From: Streptomyces sp. NBC_00162
GTDB lineage: Bacteria > Actinomycetota > Actinomycetes > Streptomycetales > Streptomycetaceae
Length of the DNA: 64,000 nt
NCBI RefSeq assembly: GCF_024611995.1
Contig: NZ_CP102509.1
Span: 6,200,001 to 6,264,000 of the forward strand
Reading direction: 5' to 3'
The translations under genes and the position numbers were made by a program. Under the pieces are notes generated by a model, which worked only from the letters and a program-made list of their open reading frames with translations, had not been told where the DNA came from and did no database searches. Of the stretch, positions 27,734 through 37,943 are shown one piece after another (position 1 is the stretch's first letter; every line of letters begins with the position of its first letter).

Positions 27734-27946
27734 ATGGCCCACGACCGCTCCTCCGTCCGCACCCGACCCGGCCGCCGTGGCCCGGTCGGCGTGCCGACGG
27801 CGCACGCGCCCCTGGCGCGCGGCTGCCGCCCTCGCGGCTGCCGCGCCCCGGCCCGGCGCGTGCACGGGCGGCGGGTCCGGTACGTGATCGGCTCCGAGCC
27901 CGGTCAGGTCAACGGCATGCGATGGCGTCCGGGAGACGCGCCGTAA
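27734..27946 (+). CDS. trpM: TrpM/TrpX-like small protein between trpC and trpB
   Basis: 70 aa, very Arg-rich N-terminus, then a better-behaved C-terminus RRVRYVIGSEPGQVNGMRW. In S. coelicolor a small gene at this spot (trpX, later named trpM) modulates tryptophan synthesis and differentiation; the call rests on position and size, with sequence similarity not checked. Begins 9 bp after trpC. Confidence 0.55.
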   Translation: MAHDRSSVRTRPGRRGPVGVPTAHAPLARGCRPRGCRAPARRVHGRRVRYVIGSEPGQVNGMRWRPGDAP

Positions 27947-27966
27947 CGAGGCCCGCAGCGGACGGT

Positions 27967-27985
27967 ACGAGACGTATCGTTTCGT
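27967..27985. promoter_or_regulatory. TetR-type palindrome upstream of trpB
   Basis: ACGAGACG, TAT, CGTTTCGT: 19 bp with one mismatched pair, of the ACGANACG-N3-CGTNTCGT type common among TetR-family operators. Lies in the 224-bp gap between trpM and trpB, which is unusually long for this otherwise compact operon, and suggests a second regulated promoter for trpBA. Confidence 0.45.
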
Positions 27986-28170
27986 GTCGCGGTGGCTCCG
28001 TACGGCCCGTTGCCCGGGCCGACCGGCTCCGGGCGGCGGGTTCTCCTTCCCGCATCCCGCAGACAGCACAGACCGACCCCCGCGGGGGTGCGTGCGTGTG
28101 CGTGTCGCGGGTGGGTGGCGCAATACGGTGAAAACCACTCGTCGCATCCCGTTCCCGTAGGAGCACCGGC

Positions 28171-29411
<1,241 letters not shown>

Positions 29412-29415
<4 letters not shown>

Positions 29416-30239
29416 GTGCCAGCGAGAAGACCGGACGCATCCAGCTGCTGAGCGACACGCTCGCCAAGGCGAAGTCCGAGGACCGCGCCGCCCTCGTCGC
29501 CTACCTCCCGGCGGGCTTCCCGACCGTCGACGGCGCCATCGAGGCGGTCAAGGCCGTCATCGCGGGCGGCGCGGACGTGGTCGAGGTCGGCCTCCCGCAC
29601 AGCGATCCGGTCCTGGACGGCGCGATCATCCAGACCGCCGACGACATCGCCCTGCGCGGCGGCGTCAAGATCGCCGACGTGATCCGGACCGTGCGCGAGG
29701 CGCACGAGGCGACCGGGGCCCCGATCCTGGTGATGACGTACTGGAACCCCATCGACCGCTACGGCGTCGAGCGGTTCACCGCCGAGCTCGCGGCGGCGGG
29801 CGGCGCCGGCTGCATCCTGCCCGACCTGCCGGTCCAGGAGTCCGCGCTGTGGCGCGAGCACGCGGAGAAGCACGGTCTGGCGACCGTCTTCGTCGTGGCC
29901 CCCAGCAGCAAGGACGCGCGCCTCGCCACCATCACGGCGGCCGGTTCCGGCTTCGTCTACGCGGCTTCCCTCATGGGAGTCACCGGTACGCGCGAGTCGG
30001 TCGGCAACGAGGCCCAGGCGCTGGTGCGGCGCACCCGCGCCACGACCGAGCTCCCGGTCTGTGTCGGGCTGGGCGTCTCCAACGCCGTCCAGGCCAAGGA
30101 GGTGGCGGCCTTCGCCGACGGGGTGATCGTCGGCTCGGCCTTCGTCAAGCTGCTGCTGGACGCGCCGGACCTGCCGGCCGGGCTGGCCGCCGTACGGTCG
30201 CTGGCGGGCGAGCTTGCGGAAGGCGTACGCAGGAGCTGA
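29412..30239 (+). CDS. trpA: Tryptophan synthase alpha chain
   Basis: 275 aa; releases indole from indole-glycerol phosphate and channels it to TrpB. Catalytic Glu/Asp in [19 protein letters not shown] (PHSDP where many have PFSDP), then [24 protein letters not shown], and phosphate binding in [13 protein letters not shown] and [11 protein letters not shown] strong hairpin follows. Confidence 0.96.
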
Positions 30240-30290
30240 CGGGAAGCGCACACCTGAACGGGTTCTGTAGCCCGATCAGGTGGAAGTGGG

Positions 30291-30320
30291 AGCGGGGAGG
30301 CACGCGAGTGCCTCCCCGCT
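30291..30320 (+). terminator. trp operon terminator
   Basis: AGCGGGGAGGCAC, loop GCGA, GTGCCTCCCCGCT: a 13-bp perfect stem between trpA and the DsbA-like gene, followed by TCGTTTGG. Confidence 0.82.
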
Positions 30321-30334
30321 TCGTTTGGCCGAAC

Positions 30335-31333
30335 GTGAGCGAGAAGAACGACGGTGCGAACCGCGATGCGACGAAACGATCGGCCCGGGAGCGGCTCCAG
30401 ATGGAGCGCGAGCGGCAGAAGGCCCGGGACAAGCGTCGGCGGACGCTCGTCGTATCGGCGGCGGTGGTCGGCGTGCTCGGCCTGGCCGCCGTCGTCGGCC
30501 TGATCGCGGCCAACACCGGAAAGGACGGCGGCGCCGACAAGGCGGGCCCGGTGGTCGCCCCCTCCGGAGCCACCGGCAAGGACGCGCTGGCCATCCGGAC
30601 GGGCAAGGACGAGGCCAAGTCCACCCTGACCGTGTGGGAGGACTTCCGCTGCCCCGCCTGCAAGGGCTTCGAGGACAACTACCGGGCCACCGTCCACGAA
30701 CTCGAGGCCAAGGGGCTGCTCAAGGCCGACTACCACCTGGTCACGCTCATCGACGGAAACATGGGCGGCAGCGGCTCGCTGAAGGGCGCGAACGCGGCGG
30801 CCTGCGCGCAGGACGCCGGCAAGTTCGCGGAGTACCACGACGTCCTCTTCCAGAACCAGCCGCAGGAGGTCGACGACGCCTACGGCAAGAACGCGAAGCT
30901 GCTGGAGCTGGCCGGCAAGGTGGACGGGCTGGACACCCCCGCCTTCCGCTCGTGCGTCGAGAACGGCACGCACAACAGCTGGGTGGCCAAATCGCACGAG
31001 GCCTTCCGCGCCGGAAAGTTCCGGGGCACGCCGACCGTGCTGCTGGACGGCAAGGACATCTTCTCTGACCAGGCCAATCCGCTGACCCCGGAGAAGCTCA
31101 AGGCGCAGGTGGAAGCCGCGGCCGGGGCATCGAGCGGCAGTGGCAGCGGGGCCGGGGCCTCGAAGTCGGCGGGGAAGGCCTCGCCGTCCGCGTCCGCAGA
31201 CACGGCTTCCGGGACCACTCCCGGTGCGACTCCCGGTGTGAAGGCCACGCGGCCGGCGTCCTCGGGCGGAGGGTCGACGGCGCCGTCGAAGACGTCCGCG
31301 AACAGCGGATCGGACCGTTCCGCGGAGAACTGA
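30335..31333 (+). CDS. Membrane-anchored DsbA-like protein with Ser/Ala/Gly-rich tail
   Basis: 332 aa. Basic N-terminus (ARERLQMERERQKARDKRRR), one transmembrane helix (about 37-57), DsbA-type domain with WEDFRCPACKGFE and cis-Pro GTPTVLLDGKDI, then a 70-residue low-complexity Ala/Ser/Gly tail that looks like a wall-spanning linker. Same architecture as the protein at 725-1522. Encoded upstream of lgt, consistent with work at the outer face of the membrane. Start: GTG at 30335; no SD is obvious, and the terminator stem ends 14 bp upstream. Confidence 0.85.
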   Translation: MSEKNDGANRDATKRSARERLQMERERQKARDKRRRTLVVSAAVVGVLGLAAVVGLIAANTGKDGGADKAGPVVAPSGATGKDALAIRTGKDEAKSTLTVWEDFRCPACKGFEDNYRATVHELEAKGLLKADYHLVTLIDGNMGGSGSLKGANAAACAQDAGKFAEYHDVLFQNQPQEVDDAYGKNAKLLELAGKVDGLDTPAFRSCVENGTHNSWVAKSHEAFRAGKFRGTPTVLLDGKDIFSDQANPLTPEKLKAQVEAAAGASSGSGSGAGASKSAGKASPSASADTASGTTPGATPGVKATRPASSGGGSTAPSKTSANSGSDRSAEN

Positions 31334-31421
31334 GCGACGCCTGGGTCATGTGTGGATTTGGTTTCGGCTTGCCGGGCGGGTTGCGGTGTGCACCGCCCGG
31401 CAAGGTAGCGTCATGTCTGCC

Positions 31422-32405
31422 ATGGACATTGCTTACATCCCCAGTCCGTCGACCGGCGTGATCCATCTCGGACCGATCCCGCTCCGCGGCTACGCGTTCT
31501 GCATCATCATCGGCGTCTTCGTCGCTGTCTGGCTCGGCAATAAGCGGTGGATCGCGCGCGGCGGAAAGCCGGGCACGGTCGCTGACATCGCCGTGTGGGC
31601 GGTGCCGTTCGGCCTTGTCGGCGGTCGCCTCTACCACGTGATCACCGACTACCAGCTCTACTTCGGCGAGGGCCGCAACTGGGTCGACGCCTTCAAGATC
31701 TGGGAGGGCGGCCTCGGCATCTGGGGGGCGATCGCGCTCGGCGCGGTGGGCGCCTGGATCGGCTGCCGACTGCGCGGCATCCCGCTGCCGGCCTGGGCGG
31801 ACGCCCTCGCCCCGGGCATCGCGCTGGCCCAGGCCTGCGGCCGCTGGGGCAACTGGTTCAACCAGGAGCTGTACGGCAGGGCCACCGACCTGCCCTGGGC
31901 GGTGGAGATCAGCGCCGGCCCGAACCGGGACGCCGGCACCTACCACCCGACCTTCCTGTACGAGTCGCTGTGGTGCATCGGCGTCGCGGTGCTGGTGATC
32001 TGGGCCGACCGCCGCTTCAAGCTCGGCCACGGCCGGGCCTTCGCCCTGTACGTGGCCGCGTACTGCGTGGGCCGCGGCTGGATCGAGTACATGCGGGTCG
32101 ACGAGGCGCACCACATCCTGGGCCTGCGGCTGAACGTCTGGACCTCGATCGTGGTCTTCGTACTGGCCGTCGTCTACCTCGTGCTGTCGGCGAAGCTGCG
32201 CCCGGGCCGCGAAGATGTCGTGGAACCGGATCGCCCGGCCGACGCCAAGGACGCCGATCCCAAGGACGCCAAGGCTGCCAAGGCCGACGAGCCCAAGGAC
32301 GCCGAGGCCGGCGCTGCGGCGGCGGAGCCGGAGGACGCCCCCAAGGCAGACCTCTCCAAGGCCGAACCGGCCGGGGCCGAGGCCCCGGGGGCCGAGAAGC
32401 ACTGA
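31422..32405 (+). CDS. lgt: Prolipoprotein diacylglyceryl transferase
   Basis: 327 aa. Transfers diacylglycerol to the lipobox Cys of prolipoproteins. Seven hydrophobic helices; Lgt signature GRWGNWFNQELYG; catalytic-region LVGGRLYHVITDY and YHPTFLYESLW. The C-terminal tail (about 60 residues) repeats Lys/Asp/Ala units such as AKDADPKDAKAAKADEPKDA, a cytoplasmic extension common in streptomycetes. Start taken as ATG at 31422 (MDIAYIPSP, family-like, TAGCGT 10 nt upstream); ATG at 31413 is an alternative. Confidence 0.93.
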   Translation: MDIAYIPSPSTGVIHLGPIPLRGYAFCIIIGVFVAVWLGNKRWIARGGKPGTVADIAVWAVPFGLVGGRLYHVITDYQLYFGEGRNWVDAFKIWEGGLGIWGAIALGAVGAWIGCRLRGIPLPAWADALAPGIALAQACGRWGNWFNQELYGRATDLPWAVEISAGPNRDAGTYHPTFLYESLWCIGVAVLVIWADRRFKLGHGRAFALYVAAYCVGRGWIEYMRVDEAHHILGLRLNVWTSIVVFVLAVVYLVLSAKLRPGREDVVEPDRPADAKDADPKDAKAAKADEPKDAEAGAAAAEPEDAPKADLSKAEPAGAEAPGAEKH

Positions 32406-32424
32406 CCCGGCGGGTCACAGCAGG

Positions 32425-32453
32425 AGGGGTGCCGCGTACCGCGCGGCACCCCT
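32425..32453. terminator. Bidirectional terminator between lgt and the CitE-like gene
   Basis: AGGGGTGCCGCG, 5-nt loop, CGCGGCACCCCT: a 12-bp perfect stem between the convergent stops at 32405 and 32463. Confidence 0.85.
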
Positions 32454-32462
32454 CCCGCGTGT

Positions 32463-33278
32463 TCAGCGGGTAGCCGCCCGCCGCGACAGGGCCAGGGTGC
32501 GGTGCGCCGCCGCCACCACCGCCGGGTCCACGAAACGCCCGTCGGGCAGGGCCAGCGCGCCCGGGGTGGCCCGGGCCGCGCTCAGGACCTCCTGGGCCGC
32601 GTACACCTCCTCGGGCGCGGGGAGGTAGGCCCGCTCGATCACCGGCAGCTGCCGGGGGTGGATCGCCGCCCTGCCGAGGAAACCGAGCGAGCGGCCGCGC
32701 GCACAGGAGACGGCCAGCGCCTCCAGGTCCCGGATGTCGGGGAACACCGACTGGGACGGGGGCGCCAGCCCGGCCGCGCGGGCCGCGACCACCACCCGTG
32801 AGCGGCACCAGTCCAGGCCCGGCTCCGCGCTGACGGCCAGGTCGGCCCGCAGATCCGCCTCGCCCAGGGAGAGCCCGCGCAGCGCGGGGTGCGCGCGGGC
32901 GATCTCGTACGCACGCTCCACGCCCAGCGCCGATTCGAGCAGGGCGTGCAGCCCGACCCCGCCGGTGCGGTCGGCGGCGGCGACGACCTGCTGGGGGGCG
33001 CTGATCTTGGGCAGCCGCAGCCCGGCGAGGCCGTGCAGCCCGCCGAGGGCGGTCAGGTCGGCGCCGCCCCAGGGGGAGTCGAGCGCGTTGACGCGGACGT
33101 GGACGGGGAGCGGAGGCCGCTCACGCAGGAGCTCGGCGGTGGCGGCGCGGGCGTACTCCTTGCGGGAGACCGGTACCGCGTCCTCCAGATCCACGATGAC
33201 CGCGTCGGCCCCGCAGCCGATGGCCTTGGCCACCACCGCCGGGCGGTCGCCCGGCGCGTACAGCCAGGTCAGGATCAC
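32463..33278 (-). CDS. HpcH/HpaI aldolase / CitE-like lyase
   Basis: 271 aa. CitE-type barrel: LYAPGDRPAVVAKAIGCGADAVIVDLEDAVP (metal-binding Glu-Asp region), VHVRVNAL (Arg), LHALLESALGVERAYEIA (Glu) and GFLGRAAIHPRQLPV. Relatives cleave malyl-CoA, citramalyl-CoA or related beta-hydroxyacyl-CoA. Last gene of the seven-gene ADP-ribosylglycohydrolase operon; its GTG overlaps the CoA-transferase stop (GTGA). Pairing with a CoA transferase suggests a small acyl-CoA pathway. Confidence 0.87.
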   Translation of the reverse strand: MILTWLYAPGDRPAVVAKAIGCGADAVIVDLEDAVPVSRKEYARAATAELLRERPPLPVHVRVNALDSPWGGADLTALGGLHGLAGLRLPKISAPQQVVAAADRTGGVGLHALLESALGVERAYEIARAHPALRGLSLGEADLRADLAVSAEPGLDWCRSRVVVAARAAGLAPPSQSVFPDIRDLEALAVSCARGRSLGFLGRAAIHPRQLPVIERAYLPAPEEVYAAQEVLSAARATPGALALPDGRFVDPAVVAAAHRTLALSRRAATR

Positions 33279-34468
33279 AGGGCTCCCTCGGTCCGCAGAG
33301 CGCTGATCTCGGCCTCGGTCAGGCCCAGCTCGGTCAGGACCTCGTCGGTGTCCGCGCCGTGCGGGCGGCCGGCCCAGCGGATCCCGCCGGGGGTCTCGGA
33401 GAGCCGGAAGAGGATGTTCTGCATCCGGAGCGGCCCGAGCTCCGGGTCCTCGATCTCGGTGACCGTGTCGAGGGCCGCGTACTGCGGGTCGGCCATCACG
33501 TCCCGGATGTCGTAGACCTGGGCGACGGCCGCCTGCGCCTCCTCGAAGGCGGCGACGACCTCCTCGGCCTTGTGGCGGGCGATCCAGCCGCCGACCGCCT
33601 CGTCCAGGACGTGCGCGTGGGCCGCCCGCCCGGAACCGGTGGCGAACCAGGGCTCGGCGATCAGCTCGGGCCGCCCGACCAGGTGCAGGACGCGCTCGGC
33701 GATGGACTGGGCGGAGGCGGAGACCGCCAGCCAGCGGCCGTCCGCGCTGCGGTAGGTGTTGCGGGGGGCGTTGTTGGTGGAGCGGTTTCCGGTGCGCGGC
33801 TGGACGTAGCCCAGCTGGTCGTACCAGAGCGGGTGCGGGCCGAGCACGGTGAGGATCGGTTCGATGATGGCCAGGTCCACGACCTGGCCGTGGCCCGTGC
33901 GGTCGCGGCCCGCGAGGGCGGTCATCACCGCGTACGCGGTGGTCAGGGCGGCGATCGAGTCCGCGAGCCCGAAGGGCGGCAGGGTCGGCGGCCCGTCCGG
34001 CTCCCCGGTGATCGCGGCGAAGCCGCTCATCGCCTCGGCGAGGGTGCCGAAGCCGGGGCGGTGGGCGTACGGGCCCTGCTGTCCGAAGGCCGTGACGCGG
34101 GTCAGGACCAGGCGCGGATTGGCGGCGGACAGCTCGGGCCAGCCCAGGCCCCATTTCTCCAGGGTGCCGGGGCGGAAGTTCTCGATGACCACGTCGGCGG
34201 TGGCGGCGAGGCGCAGCAGGGTGTCCCGGCCGCCCTTGGTGGACAGGTCGAGGGTGATCGTCCGCTTGTTCCGGCCGAGCAGCTTCCACCACAGGCCGAT
34301 GCCGTCCTTGGCGGGGCCGTGGCCGCGGGAGGGGTCGGGGCGGCCGGGGTGTTCGACCTTGACGACCTCGGCGCCGAAGTCGCCGAGCAGGGTGGCGGCC
34401 AGCGGTCCGGCGAAGAGGGTGGCGAGGTCGAGGACGCGGAGCCCTTCCAGCGGCCCGGTGGTCGTCAC
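33275..34468 (-). CDS. CaiB/BaiF family (class III) CoA transferase
   Basis: 397 aa. Class III features: LRVLDLATLFAGPLAATLLGDFGAEVVKVEHPG, WWKLLGRNKRTITLDL, ENFRPGTLEKWGL and GHGQVVDLAIIEPI, whose Asp is the expected CoA-ester-forming residue. The acyl substrate is unknown. GTG start overlaps the ribokinase stop; stop overlaps the CitE-like start. Likely feeds an acyl-CoA to the next gene product. Confidence 0.9.
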   Translation of the reverse strand: MTTTGPLEGLRVLDLATLFAGPLAATLLGDFGAEVVKVEHPGRPDPSRGHGPAKDGIGLWWKLLGRNKRTITLDLSTKGGRDTLLRLAATADVVIENFRPGTLEKWGLGWPELSAANPRLVLTRVTAFGQQGPYAHRPGFGTLAEAMSGFAAITGEPDGPPTLPPFGLADSIAALTTAYAVMTALAGRDRTGHGQVVDLAIIEPILTVLGPHPLWYDQLGYVQPRTGNRSTNNAPRNTYRSADGRWLAVSASAQSIAERVLHLVGRPELIAEPWFATGSGRAAHAHVLDEAVGGWIARHKAEEVVAAFEEAQAAVAQVYDIRDVMADPQYAALDTVTEIEDPELGPLRMQNILFRLSETPGGIRWAGRPHGADTDEVLTELGLTEAEISALRTEGAL

Positions 34469-35376
34469 GAGGCGGCTCCGGGCCGCGCCGCGGCGAAGGC
34501 GTCGGTCTCGGCGCGGGTGGGCATCGAGTCCTGGGCGCCGTGCCGCTGTACGGAGAGCGCGGCCGCCGCCGAGGCCCAGCGCAGCGCCTCGGGCACGGCG
34601 CGGCCCTCGCCGAGGGCCACGGCGAGGGCGCCGACGAAGGTGTCCCCGGCGGCGGTGGTGTCCACGGCCCGGACCCGGGGCGCGGGCACGGAGAGGGGTT
34701 CCCGGCCGCGGGCGGCGTACAGGACCCCGGCCGCGCCGAGGGTGATCACCACCTCGGGTACGGCGTCCAGCAGGGCGGCCGCGCACTGGCCCGGGTCGGT
34801 GAGCCCGGTGAGGGCGGCGGCCTCGTGCTCGTTGGGGACCAGCAGGTCGGTGGCGGCGAGGAGTCCGGCGGGCAGCGGCTGGGCCGGAGCGGGCGTGAGC
34901 ACCGTACGGACGCCGTGCGCGCGGGCGGCCAGGGCGCCGGCGAGGACGGCCTCCAGGGGGAGTTCGAGCTGGAGGAGCAGGGCGTCGGCGGCGGTGATCC
35001 GGGTCTCGTCGCCCGCCTCCAGGCCGGTGACGCGGGCGTTGGCGCCGGGGATGACGATGATGCTGTTGCCGCCCTCGTCGTCCACCGTGATGTGGGCGGT
35101 GCCGCTGGCGCCCTCGACGGTGCGCAGGGCCGCGGTGTCGATCCCGTCGGCGGTGAGCGCGGAGCGCAGCCGTACGCCGAACTCGTCGGCCCCGACCGCG
35201 CCGATCATCACCACCTGAGCGCCGCTGCGGGCGGCGGCCACGGCCTGGTTGGCGCCCTTGCCGCCGGGGACGGTGCGGAAGGCGCGGCCGGTGACGGTCT
35301 CCCCGAGGCGGGGGGCCTTGGGGACGTAGGCGACGAGGTCCATGTTCGTACTGCCGAGCACGGCGATGGCCGTCAT
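34465..35376 (-). CDS. rbsK: Ribokinase (PfkB family)
   Basis: 303 aa. LGSTNMDLVAYV, substrate-binding RTVPGGKGANQAVAAARSG, and the anion hole/catalytic base DTTAAGDTFVGALAVAL are intact; specificity for ribose is likely from overall family match. Coupled by ATGA to an ADP-ribosylglycohydrolase-family gene upstream, which suggests that ribose freed by N-glycoside cleavage is phosphorylated to ribose-5-phosphate. Confidence 0.9.
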   Translation of the reverse strand: MTAIAVLGSTNMDLVAYVPKAPRLGETVTGRAFRTVPGGKGANQAVAAARSGAQVVMIGAVGADEFGVRLRSALTADGIDTAALRTVEGASGTAHITVDDEGGNSIIVIPGANARVTGLEAGDETRITAADALLLQLELPLEAVLAGALAARAHGVRTVLTPAPAQPLPAGLLAATDLLVPNEHEAAALTGLTDPGQCAAALLDAVPEVVITLGAAGVLYAARGREPLSVPAPRVRAVDTTAAGDTFVGALAVALGEGRAVPEALRWASAAAALSVQRHGAQDSMPTRAETDAFAAARPGAAS

Positions 35377-36794
35377 GAGCGTGCTGCCTCCTGTGTGGTG
35401 AACCGGTGGGTGAGCCGGTGGGTGAGCTGGGCGAGGGTGTCGAAGCCGATGCCGTCGAAGCCGGCCACGGTGGTGGCGAGGCGGTTCTTGAGGGGCGCGG
35501 CCCAGCGGTCCGGTACCTCTCCGGTGACCAACGCGCAGAGGGCGCCCGCGGTGGCGCCGTTGGAGTCGGTGTCCCAGCCGCCGGACACCGCACGGCACAC
35601 GGAGCGGGTGAAGTCGCCGTCGGCGTGGGTGAGGGCGGCGGCGATCAGGGCGGTGTTGGGGACGGCGTGCACCCAGTGGTAGTGGCCGTACCGGGCGTGC
35701 AGGCGGTCGACGACACGGTCGAAGTCGGGTTCCCCGCGGGCGGCCCGGATCCCGGTACGGACGGCCTCGGCGAGGCGGGAGCGGGGAGGTACGACGGCCA
35801 GCCCGGCCCGCAGCGCGGTGTGCACGTCGGCCCGGCCGGTGGCGGCGGTGGCGGTGGCGGCGGCGATGAAGAGGGCGGCGTAGACCCCGTTGCCGGTGTG
35901 GGTCAGGGCGGCGTCGCGGTAGGCCTGGGCCGCGGCGGCGGCCGGGTCGCCGGGGTTGGTCCAGCCGTGGACGTCGGCGCGGATGAGGGCGCCGATCCAT
36001 TCGCGGAAGGGGTTGTGGTGGGTGGCGGTGGCGGGCGGCTCCAGCCCGAGCAGGAGGTTGCGGTAGGCGACGCGCTCGGCGGTGAAGGTCCGCCCGGCGG
36101 GCAGTTCGTCGAGCCAGAGCCGGGCGACGTCGGCGGTGGTGAAGTCCTTGCCGTGCCGCTGGAGCAGGAGCAGGCCGAGGAGCGGGTAGTTGAGGTCGTC
36201 GTCCTCGGGCATGCCGTCGATGTTCTCGGCGAGGGAGGTGGGGGCGGAGCGCCGGTTCCAGGGGTACGCGGCCAGCAGTTCCGGCGGGACGCCGCGTGCG
36301 CTGAACCAGTCGTTCAGCGGCCAGTTCCCGGTGGCCCGGGCCAGAGCCCGGATCCCGGCGAGCGGCAGCTTCTCGACGGGCTTGCCGAGCAGGCAGCCGA
36401 CGGCCCGGCCGACCCAGGCGGCTTCCAGCCGGGCGCACAGGCGGGGGTCCGCGCCTGCGGGGTCCGGGCCTGCGGGGTCCGGGCCCTCGGGCGCGGGCCA
36501 GGTGGCGCGGACGGCCTCCCAGGACTGCGGTTCGGCAGCGGCCCGCGAGGACGGGAGGCCGGCGAGCTCGTCCAGGAGGCCGCAGGCCAGGGAGCGGAGC
36601 TCGGGTGGTGCGGGGGCGGGGGAGGCCCCGGCCCGGTCGGGGGCCGGGTGGCCGCCCGCGGCCAGCCAGACCCGGCGCAGGGCCTCGGGGTCCCGCCCGT
36701 CCTCGGCCGCCTGCCGGAGCTCGTGCCCGATGAGGTCCTCGGGCTGGGCCCAGGTGAGCCGTACGGGGTCGGGGGCAGGGCAGGGCGGGGTCAC
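35373..36794 (-). CDS. ADP-ribosylglycohydrolase-family protein, copy 4 (EDDD subgroup)
   Basis: 473 aa, the longest copy. An extra N-terminal region (about 130 residues, Pro/Ala-rich, TWAQPEDLIGHELRQA) precedes the hydrolase core: AAWVGRAVGCLLGKPVEKLP, MPEDDDLNYPLLGLLLLQ (EDDDL instead of TDDT), HGWTNPGDPAAAAAQAYRDAA and VSGGWDTDSNGATAGALCAL (DTDS metal motif). Metal aspartates are retained. Unlike the other copies in the first metal motif, so probably a different substrate. GTG start overlaps copy 3. Confidence 0.85.
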   Translation of the reverse strand: MTPPCPAPDPVRLTWAQPEDLIGHELRQAAEDGRDPEALRRVWLAAGGHPAPDRAGASPAPAPPELRSLACGLLDELAGLPSSRAAAEPQSWEAVRATWPAPEGPDPAGPDPAGADPRLCARLEAAWVGRAVGCLLGKPVEKLPLAGIRALARATGNWPLNDWFSARGVPPELLAAYPWNRRSAPTSLAENIDGMPEDDDLNYPLLGLLLLQRHGKDFTTADVARLWLDELPAGRTFTAERVAYRNLLLGLEPPATATHHNPFREWIGALIRADVHGWTNPGDPAAAAAQAYRDAALTHTGNGVYAALFIAAATATAATGRADVHTALRAGLAVVPPRSRLAEAVRTGIRAARGEPDFDRVVDRLHARYGHYHWVHAVPNTALIAAALTHADGDFTRSVCRAVSGGWDTDSNGATAGALCALVTGEVPDRWAAPLKNRLATTVAGFDGIGFDTLAQLTHRLTHRFTTQEAARS

Positions 36795-37936
36795 CGCGGG
36801 GTCGAGATCGTGGTGAAGGCCGACTCGTGGGCGCGGCGGCGGGAGCGGTCCAGGGCGAAGACCTCGCGGGCGACGGCGGCCAGCGCCCCGGCTGGGGCGT
36901 GCAGGTCGAGGCGGCTGGCCTCGGCGACCTGCTTGGACCAGGCTTCCGGGATCACGGCCTCGCCGCCCAGGGCCCCGGCGATCGCCCCGGCCATGGTGGC
37001 GGTGGAGTCGCAGTCCCGGCCGTAGTTGACCGCGCCGAGCACGGAGCTCTCGTACGCTCCGTCCGCGATCAGCAGCATCCCGAGCGCGATCGGGAGTTCC
37101 TCGATGGAGTGGAGCCGGGACGGTCGGCGGGCGCCCAGCGACGGGTCGCGGTAGTCCGGGCCGACCGAGTCGTACGGGGCGACCGCCGCCCGGAGCGGGC
37201 CCAGCGCCGACTCGAAGTCCCGGTGGGCGCTGGCCACTTCGCGGACGGCGGCGATGGCGGACCGGGTGCCGTCCTTGGCCAGGGCGAGGGCGGTCTCCAC
37301 CACCGAGGCGGCCGTCGCCCCCGGCAGGCACGCGGCCGCCACCGCCGCCGCGAACACGCCCGCCGCCTCCCGCCCGTACGAGGACTGGTGCGCCCCGGCG
37401 AGGTCCACGGCCTCCGCGTACGCGCCCGCCGGATTGCCCGCGTTGACGATGCCCACCGGCGCCATGTACATCGCCGCACCGCAGTTGACGATGTTGCCGC
37501 TGCCGGCCTCGCGGGGGTCGGCGTGCGCGTAGTGCAGCCGGGTCACGATCCACTTCTCGGCGAGGAAGATCCGCTGGAGCGGGAGGGCCTCGGCCTCCAG
37601 CTCCGGGATCCAGCGCGGGTTGGTCATCAGGTCCGGGACCAGGTGCTCGGCGACGGCGTAGGCGTCGAGGTGGTCCCGTACCGTCTCGTAGACCCGTACC
37701 AGGGCGTGCGTCATGAGGGTGTCGTCGGTGACGTGCCCATCTCCCTTGTGGTACGGGGCGATCGGGCGGGCCGTGCGCCAGTCCTCGTACCAGGGGCCGA
37801 CGATGCCGTGCACCCGGCCGCCGTGCCGTTCCACGATCTGGTCGGGGCTCCAGCCCTCCACCGGCCCGCCGAGCGCGTCGCCGACGGCGGCCCCGACGAG
37901 AGCGCCTGCGGCCCGGTCCTCCAACGTGAGCGTCAT
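36791..37936 (-). CDS. ADP-ribosylglycohydrolase-family protein, copy 3
   Basis: 381 aa. Core motifs intact: RAAGALVGAAVGDALGGPVEG, GHVTDDTLMTHALVR (TDDT), SGNIVNCGAAMYMAPVGIVN, HQSSYGREAAGVFAAAVA and VNYGRDCDSTATMAGAIAGALGG (DxDS). An active binuclear-metal N-glycosidase is expected; substrate (ADP-ribosyl group or nucleoside) unknown. ATG at 37936 lies 7 bp after the copy 2 stop. Confidence 0.88.
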   Translation of the reverse strand: MTLTLEDRAAGALVGAAVGDALGGPVEGWSPDQIVERHGGRVHGIVGPWYEDWRTARPIAPYHKGDGHVTDDTLMTHALVRVYETVRDHLDAYAVAEHLVPDLMTNPRWIPELEAEALPLQRIFLAEKWIVTRLHYAHADPREAGSGNIVNCGAAMYMAPVGIVNAGNPAGAYAEAVDLAGAHQSSYGREAAGVFAAAVAAACLPGATAASVVETALALAKDGTRSAIAAVREVASAHRDFESALGPLRAAVAPYDSVGPDYRDPSLGARRPSRLHSIEELPIALGMLLIADGAYESSVLGAVNYGRDCDSTATMAGAIAGALGGEAVIPEAWSKQVAEASRLDLHAPAGALAAVAREVFALDRSRRRAHESAFTTISTPR

Positions 37937-37943
37937 GTCTGAA

